DNA of 64,000 nt from Gilliamella sp. App4-10 (GTDB lineage: Bacteria > Pseudomonadota > Gammaproteobacteria > Enterobacterales > Orbaceae), in NCBI RefSeq assembly GCF_001690495.1, contig NZ_LZGS01000035.1:62001-126000 (forward strand). The letters run 5' to 3'. Numbering within the stretch: position 1 is the stretch's first letter; each line of letters opens with the position of its first letter. Positions 27,413-36,226 of the stretch are shown in pieces. The notes beneath the pieces are model-generated. The model was not told where the DNA came from, ran no database searches, and saw only the letters and a list, made by a program, of their open reading frames with translations. The translations under genes were made by a program, and so were the position numbers.

Positions 27413-29377
27413 TTACGGCAACATTTCTAATGGTATAGGATAAACATTTTCGCGAGGATCACTGCCGTCAGATAATGAAATCCAACGATCGACATCCGCA
27501 TTACATTTTTGATAATAGCGAATTTTACTGTTTAAATTACGAATAAATTTTTCTTGTTCAAGCCCACTCATACTTTTCCATGTATCTTGATCAAGTCCAG
27601 TGACATCGCTTTTATAAGGGATATTATCTAAATATTCACCCAGCAAACCTAAGTCAGCAATTTTTGTGACGGAATCAGATTTTAATTTACTTGGATCTTG
27701 CCCCATTGCAGCCGCAACAGAACGAAGTTGAGAGAACATATCATCGGCAGAAATCAATCCATCATTAGCCGCATTAGCGATTTTGCTAACCACATCGCTC
27801 AAATCACTTAGTTGCGATTTTGTTAATAATATACGTGGCTCTGCTGTTGGGATAGTCGGTTTGACAAAATCTTTATCGGCAATCCATGCTTTAAAAACGG
27901 ACGGTGCTTGAGTGCCTTTAACATCTCCCAAATAAGCCAGTTGCATTGCCTTGCTTAGTAGCAATGCATCTTTTAACATGTCTGAATTATCATCTTTTGC
28001 ATTGATGGCATTACCAATAGAAGCTTCACCTTTATAAGCCAGTTTAACTTGTTCAGACAATGCTTTTGCTAGCAAATCAACTTTTTGACCAAACTCATTC
28101 ACATCACCTGCATTCACTGGGTAATAAAGTGATTTATGAATAAAATCGTTATACGTTAAGTCCGAATATTGTTCTGCCGCAATTTGATGATCTTTTGCAC
28201 CACTTGGCGTTTTTAAATGTAATGCATAAATCGCAACACCTTTATGCTGCGCTTCAAGTCTTAATTGCGCCGCATCCATGCCTGTACTAGAGAGCTTATC
28301 ATCACCAGGAATTGCACTTGCATCGGTTATCAAAATCATATAACGCGCCCCAAAGCTATTCCAATTAATATCATTTAATGCTTGAGCGACACCTGCATAG
28401 GAATCTTCGGCAAAATACGAGGTAGAAACGGAAGCTTGTTTAAGCGAAGAGCTCAGTTGTTTAAAGTCCTCTTTATCTTTAACTTTATTGGGATCAGCAA
28501 AAATTTTACTCACAAATTCAAGCTTATCGGAGGCCTTTAAACTTGACCGAAATGAAACCAACCCAAACTTAACTTGATTTTGTAAATTTTCTTTTTCAAT
28601 ATGTTGATAAACTCGCGTTACTGCCTCCTTAGTTCTTGAAATATAAGGATCCATAGAAATAGTCGAGTCAATAACAAACACTATGGCGGCTTTAAAAGGG
28701 GCTACTTGGTTAGCACTATCATCAGTCGTCTGGGTATTTGTTGGTTTTGTGCTATTTTTTATCAATGATTCTTGTTTACTGACTGAGGCAACTTCTAACA
28801 CTCGCTCATAAAACCCTTGCCCATTCATCACTTCTTCACCTTGTAAAATAGGTAATAAATAGAAGTTACTTTTAAAATCAACGAACTCTTTAGGTTCTTG
28901 AGCCACCACTTCTAATGCGGGTTTATTTGCTTTTAATGCGTCACGAATAGGTTTTAATAAAGCTTCAGGCTTGTCTGCATCAACAATTGCCGTTAATGCG
29001 GCCTTATCTTTAAAAAAGAGCAAAGGATCACGATCAACTGGATTTGTAAAAACCAATGTCATTTGCATATTCCAAGCAATCGCACATGAATTATTAATCC
29101 AACCAATGGTTTTTCCATAAGAATCAGGGCCAACACTAAGCCATTCTTGATTATTGTCATTTTTGCGTTCATAAACATAATAACGGGAAAATGCAGGCAA
29201 GGATTTGCCTGTAGCATCGGTAATATTGTTTTTTAATTCACACGTTGGGGTACTTAATACACGTTGGTATAAGGTTGTTTTTCCAGCCTGTTTAAGTGGC
29301 TCAGTTGCAAATCCCATCAAAGGCAGGCATGTTAGACCTAGTGTGCAAATGCGTTTCGAGATAGCTAGCTTATTCAT
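27413..29377 (-). CDS. Secreted vWA protein resembling the periplasmic part of PpkA
   Basis: Signal peptide MNKLAISKRICTLGLTCLPLMGFA, so periplasmic. An N-terminal segment (GKTTLYQRVLSTP, FSRYYVYER, LTLVFTNPVDRDPLLFF) precedes a von Willebrand A domain with MIDAS DSTIS near residue 237 and ITDASAIPG near 315; the rest (about 420-654) is helical. As I recall, this order resembles the C-terminal periplasmic region of the type VI kinase PpkA, but no kinase or membrane segment is present. AGGAG precedes the ATG. It lies directly ahead of the ABC ATPase gene, the same adjacency as ppkA-tagT. The PpkA link needs a profile search. Confidence 0.75.
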   Translation of the reverse strand: MNKLAISKRICTLGLTCLPLMGFATEPLKQAGKTTLYQRVLSTPTCELKNNITDATGKSLPAFSRYYVYERKNDNNQEWLSVGPDSYGKTIGWINNSCAIAWNMQMTLVFTNPVDRDPLLFFKDKAALTAIVDADKPEALLKPIRDALKANKPALEVVAQEPKEFVDFKSNFYLLPILQGEEVMNGQGFYERVLEVASVSKQESLIKNSTKPTNTQTTDDSANQVAPFKAAIVFVIDSTISMDPYISRTKEAVTRVYQHIEKENLQNQVKFGLVSFRSSLKASDKLEFVSKIFADPNKVKDKEDFKQLSSSLKQASVSTSYFAEDSYAGVAQALNDINWNSFGARYMILITDASAIPGDDKLSSTGMDAAQLRLEAQHKGVAIYALHLKTPSGAKDHQIAAEQYSDLTYNDFIHKSLYYPVNAGDVNEFGQKVDLLAKALSEQVKLAYKGEASIGNAINAKDDNSDMLKDALLLSKAMQLAYLGDVKGTQAPSVFKAWIADKDFVKPTIPTAEPRILLTKSQLSDLSDVVSKIANAANDGLISADDMFSQLRSVAAAMGQDPSKLKSDSVTKIADLGLLGEYLDNIPYKSDVTGLDQDTWKSMSGLEQEKFIRNLNSKIRYYQKCNADVDRWISLSDGSDPRENVYPIPLEMLP

Positions 29378-29389
29378 TCTTGCTCCTCA

Positions 29390-30391
29390 CTATTTTTGTA
29401 ATTCAGTTAAACGATCTTTAACGAACGTATTATTTGCATCGTTAGTCAAAGACGTTTCATACCAATAAATAGCCGTTTCTTTATCCGCTTTAAAACAATT
29501 ATTTGCTTCATAATATTTTTCGTCATACTCTTTTGCATATAACATCGCAATTTTAGGGTTAGTTTGAGCCTGATTTGCATATAACCGCTGAGCGATATTA
29601 CATTTTTCAGCTTTTTTAGCTTCAGTAATGATCTGAATAATGGCATCTGTCTCTGGCTTGGTCTGTAAACATTGTTGAATAAAAGTTAAATCATCAGTAG
29701 AGACGTTGTTCAAACTACATTGACCACTAATTTGCACTGCTGGAGTGGGTAGTGTTGGTGGTGATTGATTTTTGAAAAATAAAAAATACCATGCAGCCAT
29801 GCCAAGTCCAATTAGCACTATACAACCGATAATAATAGCCATAATTAACCCTAGGCGACTTCTCGATTTAACTGGCTCTTCTGGTATGATTTCTGGTTCG
29901 ATGGATTCGGCAAACGTTTCATTTTCAGCGCCAAGGCTAGATTCTTCAATTAATGGTGTTTGATCTTCAATAATAGAATCACTAACAGGATCCGGCTGCG
30001 CTATAGTTTGTTCGTCATTCGGTAGTGCAGCTTGCAAGTTTAATGCGGTTGATGCAAGAACCGAATCAGCAATACTCACAACCCCCCCATCAACATAATT
30101 CTCATTTTGCTTATCACGAATTTGTATAAGAAATCGAATCTGGCTTTCTTGTGATAATAAAGAGTCGACCAGCCATTCACCAATTTGTCCAGTTAATTGT
30201 CCATTATCAACAGACATATTTTCAACCGCGTGCCAGTTTTTTTCTGGGCTCCATTGATTTAAACCGGATAAATAATAGCCATCTTGATTTCGTTGTATAA
30301 GCATATCAATGTCAGAACTACCACTCCATTTTTGAGCTAAAAACTTCGCAATACCGGGTTTATAACTAGCTAATTCAATTCTTAATGCCAT
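29390..30391 (-). CDS. Single-pass membrane protein with periplasmic Sel1/TPR-like tail
   Basis: ATG 30391 is chosen over an upstream TTG at 30415 because GAGG lies 5-6 nt before it. The cytosolic part (about 1-180) has a compact domain (LNQWSPEKNWH, LLSQESQIRFLIQIRDK) and an acidic linker. One helix (about 184-204, preceded by KSRSRLG) crosses the membrane. The periplasmic tail has short helices resembling Sel1/TPR repeats (AMLYAKEYDEKYYEANN, TAIYWYETSL) and three cysteines. The family is not recognised. It links the srfABC genes to the vWA/ABC block; the 106-bp gap upstream could hold a secondary promoter. Confidence 0.7.
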   Translation of the reverse strand: MALRIELASYKPGIAKFLAQKWSGSSDIDMLIQRNQDGYYLSGLNQWSPEKNWHAVENMSVDNGQLTGQIGEWLVDSLLSQESQIRFLIQIRDKQNENYVDGGVVSIADSVLASTALNLQAALPNDEQTIAQPDPVSDSIIEDQTPLIEESSLGAENETFAESIEPEIIPEEPVKSRSRLGLIMAIIIGCIVLIGLGMAAWYFLFFKNQSPPTLPTPAVQISGQCSLNNVSTDDLTFIQQCLQTKPETDAIIQIITEAKKAEKCNIAQRLYANQAQTNPKIAMLYAKEYDEKYYEANNCFKADKETAIYWYETSLTNDANNTFVKDRLTELQK

Positions 30392-30521
30392 GATATCCTC
30401 TATTTTTATACTCAAATATGTGAGTATTGTTTATCTGTGCTATTGAATAGGAAAGCTCTTTTTGCTCAAAAAGACTTTCCTACTATACTTTGTTATTTAT
30501 TCAATATTGTGTTATTTAATT

Positions 30522-33194
30522 TTAATTAATCTGCGATTGCTTGAAAAAAGCAAGAATTTCGCCCAATCGGCTATTTTGTTCTTGGCTAATTTCGCGTCCT
30601 GCATGATGCCCTACATTTTCTTGCGCAAGCATAGCAAAGGCAATAAACCAATCAAATATTGCATACTGAGAGTAATTTTTCGTGTTATCGTCCAGTTTTG
30701 GTAATAAATGCGATGATTGCACATTAAATTCGCTGAGTGGTGAAGAAAATATTGGTTTCCCCTGATTAACTTTGCTCATTGGTATATCACTTGTTTGCCC
30801 TTGAATAAAACCCAGCCAAGCAATAAAGTCTGCCAGTAAGGTATGAATAGTGCTGACTTGTCTAGACTCTAGATCATCACGTTTACTACCTGTGTTTTCA
30901 TTATTCAAAATGCGTTCGCTTAAACTTGCTTCAAGTTTCATTCGATTTGCAGCAGTAATCAATTCTTCTACCATAAAAGAGAGCGATTTTTGATGGATAC
31001 CGAAAAACTGCAAGATATGCTTATCTAGCACAAGATTTCTTAAATGCTCTAACCATGCCGAGAAAACCGTTTTTGCAAACTTAGATTCATTCGATAATAT
31101 AGCGACTTGTTTGGTGGTTGGTGATGAACTCACATCAGAAAATAGTTCAAAATTAGCAGTTAAACCAAAATCATTAGATAAATTATCTAACACATTATCA
31201 TTACCTGCTTGCTGCGTTTCATTTTCGACAGTATTGGAATGATAAAGCGCTCTAATAGTTTGATCTGGCAATTCAAACGCTTTAAGTAGCTCACCTAATA
31301 ATAGTGCTTTGCTCTGTAACTCTTTAACAACATCAGCAATAATTTGTTTTTTCTTGGCTAGTTCTTCATCATTGTCCGCTTGGTACCAAGTATCAAAACG
31401 CATATTAATAATATATTCAATTTTTTCATTAAGTTGTTCAACAATTCGTTGCTGTTTGACTTCAGTAATAGCAACTTGTTCTAAGTATTGGCTAATTCGC
31501 CCTATACCACCATCATTGAGTTTTAACATGGCATCCCATGCTTCTTCTGGCTGGAACACATACTGTTTGATATCACTATTTTGCACAAATGTATTTCTTA
31601 ATGCATTCATTTTATCTTGATAATTTTCATTATAAGATTGCTCTTGGTAAGTGTTCGGCTCGACATTTAAAAACGGTACATCAAATCCCGGTTTGCGCAC
31701 AAGAAAGACATTATTAAATTGATGATCATTAGACCAGTTGCTTAACCAATCGTAACTACCAAAGCGTTCTAAAATAGTTTGCTGAAGTAACCCACCTTTA
31801 CCCCAGCTATTTTTAAGATTGTCTTCTGATAAAGTTAATGAGGTACCAATGCGTTTATCAAACATGGTAATTGCCCATAATAATCCGGCTTTTTTCGTCG
31901 CTCTTTTTTCAGCTGTTTCACCTTGGGTTTTATCGATCCAACGTTCAAGTACTGGACCAACATCATTAACATCAGATTGTTTATCTGACGGAGTGCAAAC
32001 AACTAGCACGTTCATTTCTTGACTATCAGTATATTTTTCAAAAAGATAAGCAACTTTACCACGTAATAAAAGCTGAGCAATAGGGTTGCCTTCTTTCACA
32101 TCTGAAATCGATATCAAATTTAAACGCCCTCGATATCCAGGAAAATCAAGTAAATCCACATTTTCAAAAGTTGGCACTCTGGTTTTATTGACTAATGGGA
32201 AAATTAATTCGGCGGTTAAAAAAGCCAATTGCGCTAAAGATATTGATGTTGGTTCACTATTTAACGGCGTTATAGTAATCGATGAATCTTTGTCGGTATT
32301 TAATCGCTCAAGAATATCGACATTCATAATACTGTCAATTTGTGACTTGGTGCCATTATTCTCTTTCACTAATACTGAAAGCGGCGCATACACAGTTTCA
32401 GCATGGTGTAAACTTGATAATGTTGTCGCCAATTGAGTATAAATTATCGTCAGTTCAGTAATTCCACCCCATAAGACAGAAAACAGCTCGCCACGCTCTA
32501 CTATTGATAAATAAGGAATCAGGTGCGTTACTTTTTCCCAATAGCCCCCTTTTAATTCTTCAAGCGAGTTACCAAAGTTTTCAGATAAATAATCGTAAAG
32601 ATCAACAATATCATCCTCGCTAACACCACCGACATAATTAGTTTGTTTCTGATTTTCCAAACGTTGAATTGTCTGATTTAACGGTGCAAACTCGATTTTA
32701 TTAGATACTTTTTGCTGATCAAAATCTTTAAAATAAGCATTTATCAAAATTTTGACAATTTCGATCTCTTTAAACAATTTTAATTCTAACGGATAGTTAG
32801 GTATGCCACCTTTGGCAATCCGGCTAAAGCGAGTAACAAGCCCCGTCGCCTCTTTGCCACTACCCACGGGATTAACATGGTCAATAAAATCTAACACTTC
32901 ATTATCGACAACCGTTTCAAGCTTACCATTCTCACCAGCTGCAAGTGCTGAAATTAAATAGGATTTACCGGCCTGTGATAATCCAAAAAAACCAACTGCA
33001 ACAGATTTCGTTGATACATCTCCCAATCGTTTTGCGCTGTTACGTAACCGACGCAAATCCAAAATTAAGTTATCCGCTTCGCTATTTAAACGTTTAGATG
33101 AATGGCGTGTTTGATTCACCCACTCAATAGCCTTTGCAGATGCTTGATAGACCTGATCCCAAGATTTAGGCAGTTGTTCGTTTAAGTTTTTCAT
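30522..33194 (-). CDS. srfC: SrfC-like dynamin-type GTPase
   Basis: Putative virulence factor SrfC, 890 residues. A P-loop GLSQAGKS (71-78) and a G3 motif DFPGYRGR near 350 mark a large GTPase with an unusually long insert between them; the region WAITMFDKRIG resembles a base-specificity strand. The C-terminal half is helical, as in dynamin-like mechanochemical proteins. There is no signal or membrane helix, so it is cytosolic or peripheral. Its ATG overlaps the srfB stop by 4 bp. In Salmonella srfABC was found as an SsrB-regulated locus; the biochemical function is unknown. Confidence 0.85.
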   Translation of the reverse strand: MKNLNEQLPKSWDQVYQASAKAIEWVNQTRHSSKRLNSEADNLILDLRRLRNSAKRLGDVSTKSVAVGFFGLSQAGKSYLISALAAGENGKLETVVDNEVLDFIDHVNPVGSGKEATGLVTRFSRIAKGGIPNYPLELKLFKEIEIVKILINAYFKDFDQQKVSNKIEFAPLNQTIQRLENQKQTNYVGGVSEDDIVDLYDYLSENFGNSLEELKGGYWEKVTHLIPYLSIVERGELFSVLWGGITELTIIYTQLATTLSSLHHAETVYAPLSVLVKENNGTKSQIDSIMNVDILERLNTDKDSSITITPLNSEPTSISLAQLAFLTAELIFPLVNKTRVPTFENVDLLDFPGYRGRLNLISISDVKEGNPIAQLLLRGKVAYLFEKYTDSQEMNVLVVCTPSDKQSDVNDVGPVLERWIDKTQGETAEKRATKKAGLLWAITMFDKRIGTSLTLSEDNLKNSWGKGGLLQQTILERFGSYDWLSNWSNDHQFNNVFLVRKPGFDVPFLNVEPNTYQEQSYNENYQDKMNALRNTFVQNSDIKQYVFQPEEAWDAMLKLNDGGIGRISQYLEQVAITEVKQQRIVEQLNEKIEYIINMRFDTWYQADNDEELAKKKQIIADVVKELQSKALLLGELLKAFELPDQTIRALYHSNTVENETQQAGNDNVLDNLSNDFGLTANFELFSDVSSSPTTKQVAILSNESKFAKTVFSAWLEHLRNLVLDKHILQFFGIHQKSLSFMVEELITAANRMKLEASLSERILNNENTGSKRDDLESRQVSTIHTLLADFIAWLGFIQGQTSDIPMSKVNQGKPIFSSPLSEFNVQSSHLLPKLDDNTKNYSQYAIFDWFIAFAMLAQENVGHHAGREISQEQNSRLGEILAFFKQSQIN

Positions 33195-36100
33195 CGTTTT
33201 ATCATTCCACTATCAAGCCAATATTGCGTACTTATTAACCCCGAGTTAACCATGGTGTTTAAACTGAGTTTAATATCCTGATTTTTATTACAGGCTCGAC
33301 CATCTGAGGCTTTTACCTCTTTAATATAAAAATTTTCGACCGTTTTTTGTTTATTTTTTATGCCTAAAGTTACTTCTAGCACGACGCCTTCAGCGCTCAA
33401 TCGCTTAGCCACTTCACTGCTTTCAATCGTTAAAATATAGATAGGCGATGCTGGCCAACGGTCAACTTCAAGTTGCCTAAAACCAAGTCTTGTGGTGCCT
33501 CGTATTTCAAATGAGAGATGAGGAAAATCATAATCAGGATTATCCAGATCAATATCTTGGTAATAGACATTTTCTTTTTTAATCATATTAAGATTATCTA
33601 AAAGTCCAATGTACTTAACGGTTGAATATAAATCTATATTAGAGGATCTAAAATAGAAATTAGGTAATCGTAAATTCTTGCTTAAAAAGCACAACATCGC
33701 CCCCACGGCGGCCGTTGTTTTAGGATCATCAATTCGTTCTTGTTTATGGAAAGGATACCAACCACCAGTATAATAACCATGCAAAGGCAAAATTCGACCA
33801 GCAGGCATGGATAAGCGTGATCGAAAATAACTTTGGATACCGGGTAAACGCGAAGGACGACCAGTTAACAAAAGAACATCACACTGATAACAACTAATAA
33901 TTTCGGATAACGCATCAAAAGTTTTACAAATATTGTAATAATCGCCGCGAATAAACAAATAATGAATACGTTTAAGATTAATCTCAATACTTAAGTCAAG
34001 TACTGAAAAATCAGGATTATTTAATGCGCGCTTAATCGGTTCATTAATAAAATTAAGCACGTTATCAGTCATCATATTGTGTTGTAATAATTCACCGAAA
34101 GTAGAACAATAGACATGTTGCTCTGCGTGTAATGGGTCATAAAGTTCGTATGCTTTTAATATTTTTAATCCAACTGGTGTAAATAGCTGTAAGGTAAGTT
34201 GCTGGCGCAATACCGCATCTTGAACTGATAGTTGTTGTGAGCCAATAACTGTGGACAAAATAGGATTAGGATCAACAATTCCAGCTTGTTTTAAGCCATT
34301 TGTTAAAGCCGTTAAAACGGTGTCTTGAATGATGTCGAGTAAAATATCATCGCCAGCCACTTTGAATCCATCACGAAAACGCTGCGTTGGTACAATATAG
34401 GCATTACTACTATTGGCTTGCCCGCTAACGCCGTAGTCCAATTGATAATCGTTAATCACTAAATCCGTTGTGCCACCACCAATATCAACTGTTGCAATGG
34501 TGAGTTTTTGTTTATTAGCTTTAGTTGGGCGAACCATTGAAGCAATAAATTCTTCACTACGACCATTATAATTATTTTGTGTTTCGTTAAAAAGATACAC
34601 AACTTGGCCACAAGTCGCTTCATCCCATTGGATATAAACTTCAGGAATATTTGGCCAAACACTTTTTATTTGTTCAGGATTATTAAAATCAATATTGTCA
34701 TCTGAACTATCCCAACCAAGGCTTTTCCAAACCAAACCGATGGCTTGATATACGCAACTTTTAAATATTGCTTGTTCGGGTTTTGGCATGGCTGGCGGAA
34801 TCGTTAAAATGATTGAACGCAAATTACGTGGTGTTTTCGCATGCTCTAGTTTATTACGCTGAGCGACACTATTCATTTGCATTAATGCATGCATTAATAC
34901 TTCACATAACATAAACGTCATCAAAGAACTGCGAGAGTATTTTGGGTGGAAAACCGGCATTTTGCGATCATACTCGTCTTGAATATCATTGCTAAGAATA
35001 TGCAACGCTTCACCATATTCATTAATTAAACTAGAAAAAGGTTCTGCTGTTGCAAATGGTTCATGATCGCTTTTTACATAATGAGAGTTAAAACGCCATC
35101 CTTGTTCATATTTATCTTGATCCCATAAATAACGTTTTGGGCTTGAAAGTCCCGTTGCGCCTTCATTGCCTTCACGCCGACTGGCAAGTCGGCTTGCTTC
35201 TTGACCAACACGGACAATACTTGGCCAACGAAAAGTATCGCGTCGTCCACTTTGCAAAGAAAAATGTTCCTTACCAAAAAAAGTTTGGGCAAATTCTACT
35301 CGACTTTCAAATGGTTCATTATAGATATGCTCAGGCTGAGTTAGATCACGGATTTCAAGCTCATAACGATGATTTAAACTATCTTTATCTTGAGCATGAT
35401 CTTCAATTAAAATCCCACAAGTGCGCGAATTACCCACATCTAAAATCATATCGACAGGAATTGATTTCACCACATCATCTTTATTGTTTGACACAATTTT
35501 AATTGCTGGTAATTGCAATGAATCGGCAAGTAAATGGATGATATTTAGGTAGTGCCCATAATAAGATTTGTTTTTAATTTCTTGATTAAGATCATCTTTA
35601 TGGATCTTTAACCGCTCAGATTGTGGTGCCAGCTCTTGAAAGAGATCAATTAACCAACTGGTTATCCATTTAAGCTCCAAATACCATGAAACCTGAGCTG
35701 AACGATGTGCTAAACTAAAGACTGCGCCAGTCTTCACATCATTTTCGGTTGGAGCAAGGTAAGCCACATCTTGTAAGTTAGCAAATACTTTTGTATCAAA
35801 AGCAAACGTAATTCGATGTGTATTGCCATCAGGGTCTTCACCTTCAGGAATACTAACAATTCGAACTCGGCTCCAATTATGCGGTCCTTGGTCAAAGCGC
35901 TCTGGCGGTATTGAACGCAAAACAGGCACAGGTAACCAAATACCATCGTATAATTTTAACGACTGATCAACACTAATTTCTTGTGTTGGTTTGACAGCAA
36001 ATGTTGAATTATCAGGTGTAAAAAATTGACCACTTTCCACATCTTCAATCAACTTGATGAGTGCGCCACTTTCTGATGGGTCAATAAAAGCCCCATTAAC

Positions 36101-36217
36101 TTTACTGCGCCATTGATTATCTTTCCAATCGATTTTAAGTGCAAAATCAAGAAACTGAATGCCACTATTCATAATTAGTGTCACTTCTTGACCATAATTG
36201 CGTAATTCTGGAAGCAT
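33191..36217 (-). CDS. srfB: SrfB-like Hsp70/actin-fold ATPase
   Basis: Putative virulence factor SrfB, about 1008 residues. The central region has ASKHA-fold motifs: phosphate-1 DVGNSRTCGILI near 260, phosphate-2 TVDIGGGTTDLVI near 580 and an adenosine-type LLTGRPSRLPG near 785. The N-terminal 250 residues and the C-terminal 150 residues are family-specific. It is cytosolic. ATG 36217 has AAAGG six nt upstream, so the earlier TTG at 36223 is less likely. It lies between srfA (9-bp gap) and srfC (4-bp overlap); stable co-occurrence suggests a SrfB-SrfC ATPase/GTPase complex. Confidence 0.88.
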   Translation of the reverse strand: MLPELRNYGQEVTLIMNSGIQFLDFALKIDWKDNQWRSKVNGAFIDPSESGALIKLIEDVESGQFFTPDNSTFAVKPTQEISVDQSLKLYDGIWLPVPVLRSIPPERFDQGPHNWSRVRIVSIPEGEDPDGNTHRITFAFDTKVFANLQDVAYLAPTENDVKTGAVFSLAHRSAQVSWYLELKWITSWLIDLFQELAPQSERLKIHKDDLNQEIKNKSYYGHYLNIIHLLADSLQLPAIKIVSNNKDDVVKSIPVDMILDVGNSRTCGILIEDHAQDKDSLNHRYELEIRDLTQPEHIYNEPFESRVEFAQTFFGKEHFSLQSGRRDTFRWPSIVRVGQEASRLASRREGNEGATGLSSPKRYLWDQDKYEQGWRFNSHYVKSDHEPFATAEPFSSLINEYGEALHILSNDIQDEYDRKMPVFHPKYSRSSLMTFMLCEVLMHALMQMNSVAQRNKLEHAKTPRNLRSIILTIPPAMPKPEQAIFKSCVYQAIGLVWKSLGWDSSDDNIDFNNPEQIKSVWPNIPEVYIQWDEATCGQVVYLFNETQNNYNGRSEEFIASMVRPTKANKQKLTIATVDIGGGTTDLVINDYQLDYGVSGQANSSNAYIVPTQRFRDGFKVAGDDILLDIIQDTVLTALTNGLKQAGIVDPNPILSTVIGSQQLSVQDAVLRQQLTLQLFTPVGLKILKAYELYDPLHAEQHVYCSTFGELLQHNMMTDNVLNFINEPIKRALNNPDFSVLDLSIEINLKRIHYLFIRGDYYNICKTFDALSEIISCYQCDVLLLTGRPSRLPGIQSYFRSRLSMPAGRILPLHGYYTGGWYPFHKQERIDDPKTTAAVGAMLCFLSKNLRLPNFYFRSSNIDLYSTVKYIGLLDNLNMIKKENVYYQDIDLDNPDYDFPHLSFEIRGTTRLGFRQLEVDRWPASPIYILTIESSEVAKRLSAEGVVLEVTLGIKNKQKTVENFYIKEVKASDGRACNKNQDIKLSLNTMVNSGLISTQYWLDSGMIKR

Positions 36218-36226
36218 ATACAACCT

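Noticed and set aside
31309-32436. Several plus-strand open frames opposite srfC
   Set aside because: Antisense shadows of a well-supported coding sequence, with no ribosome-binding sites or recognisable domains.
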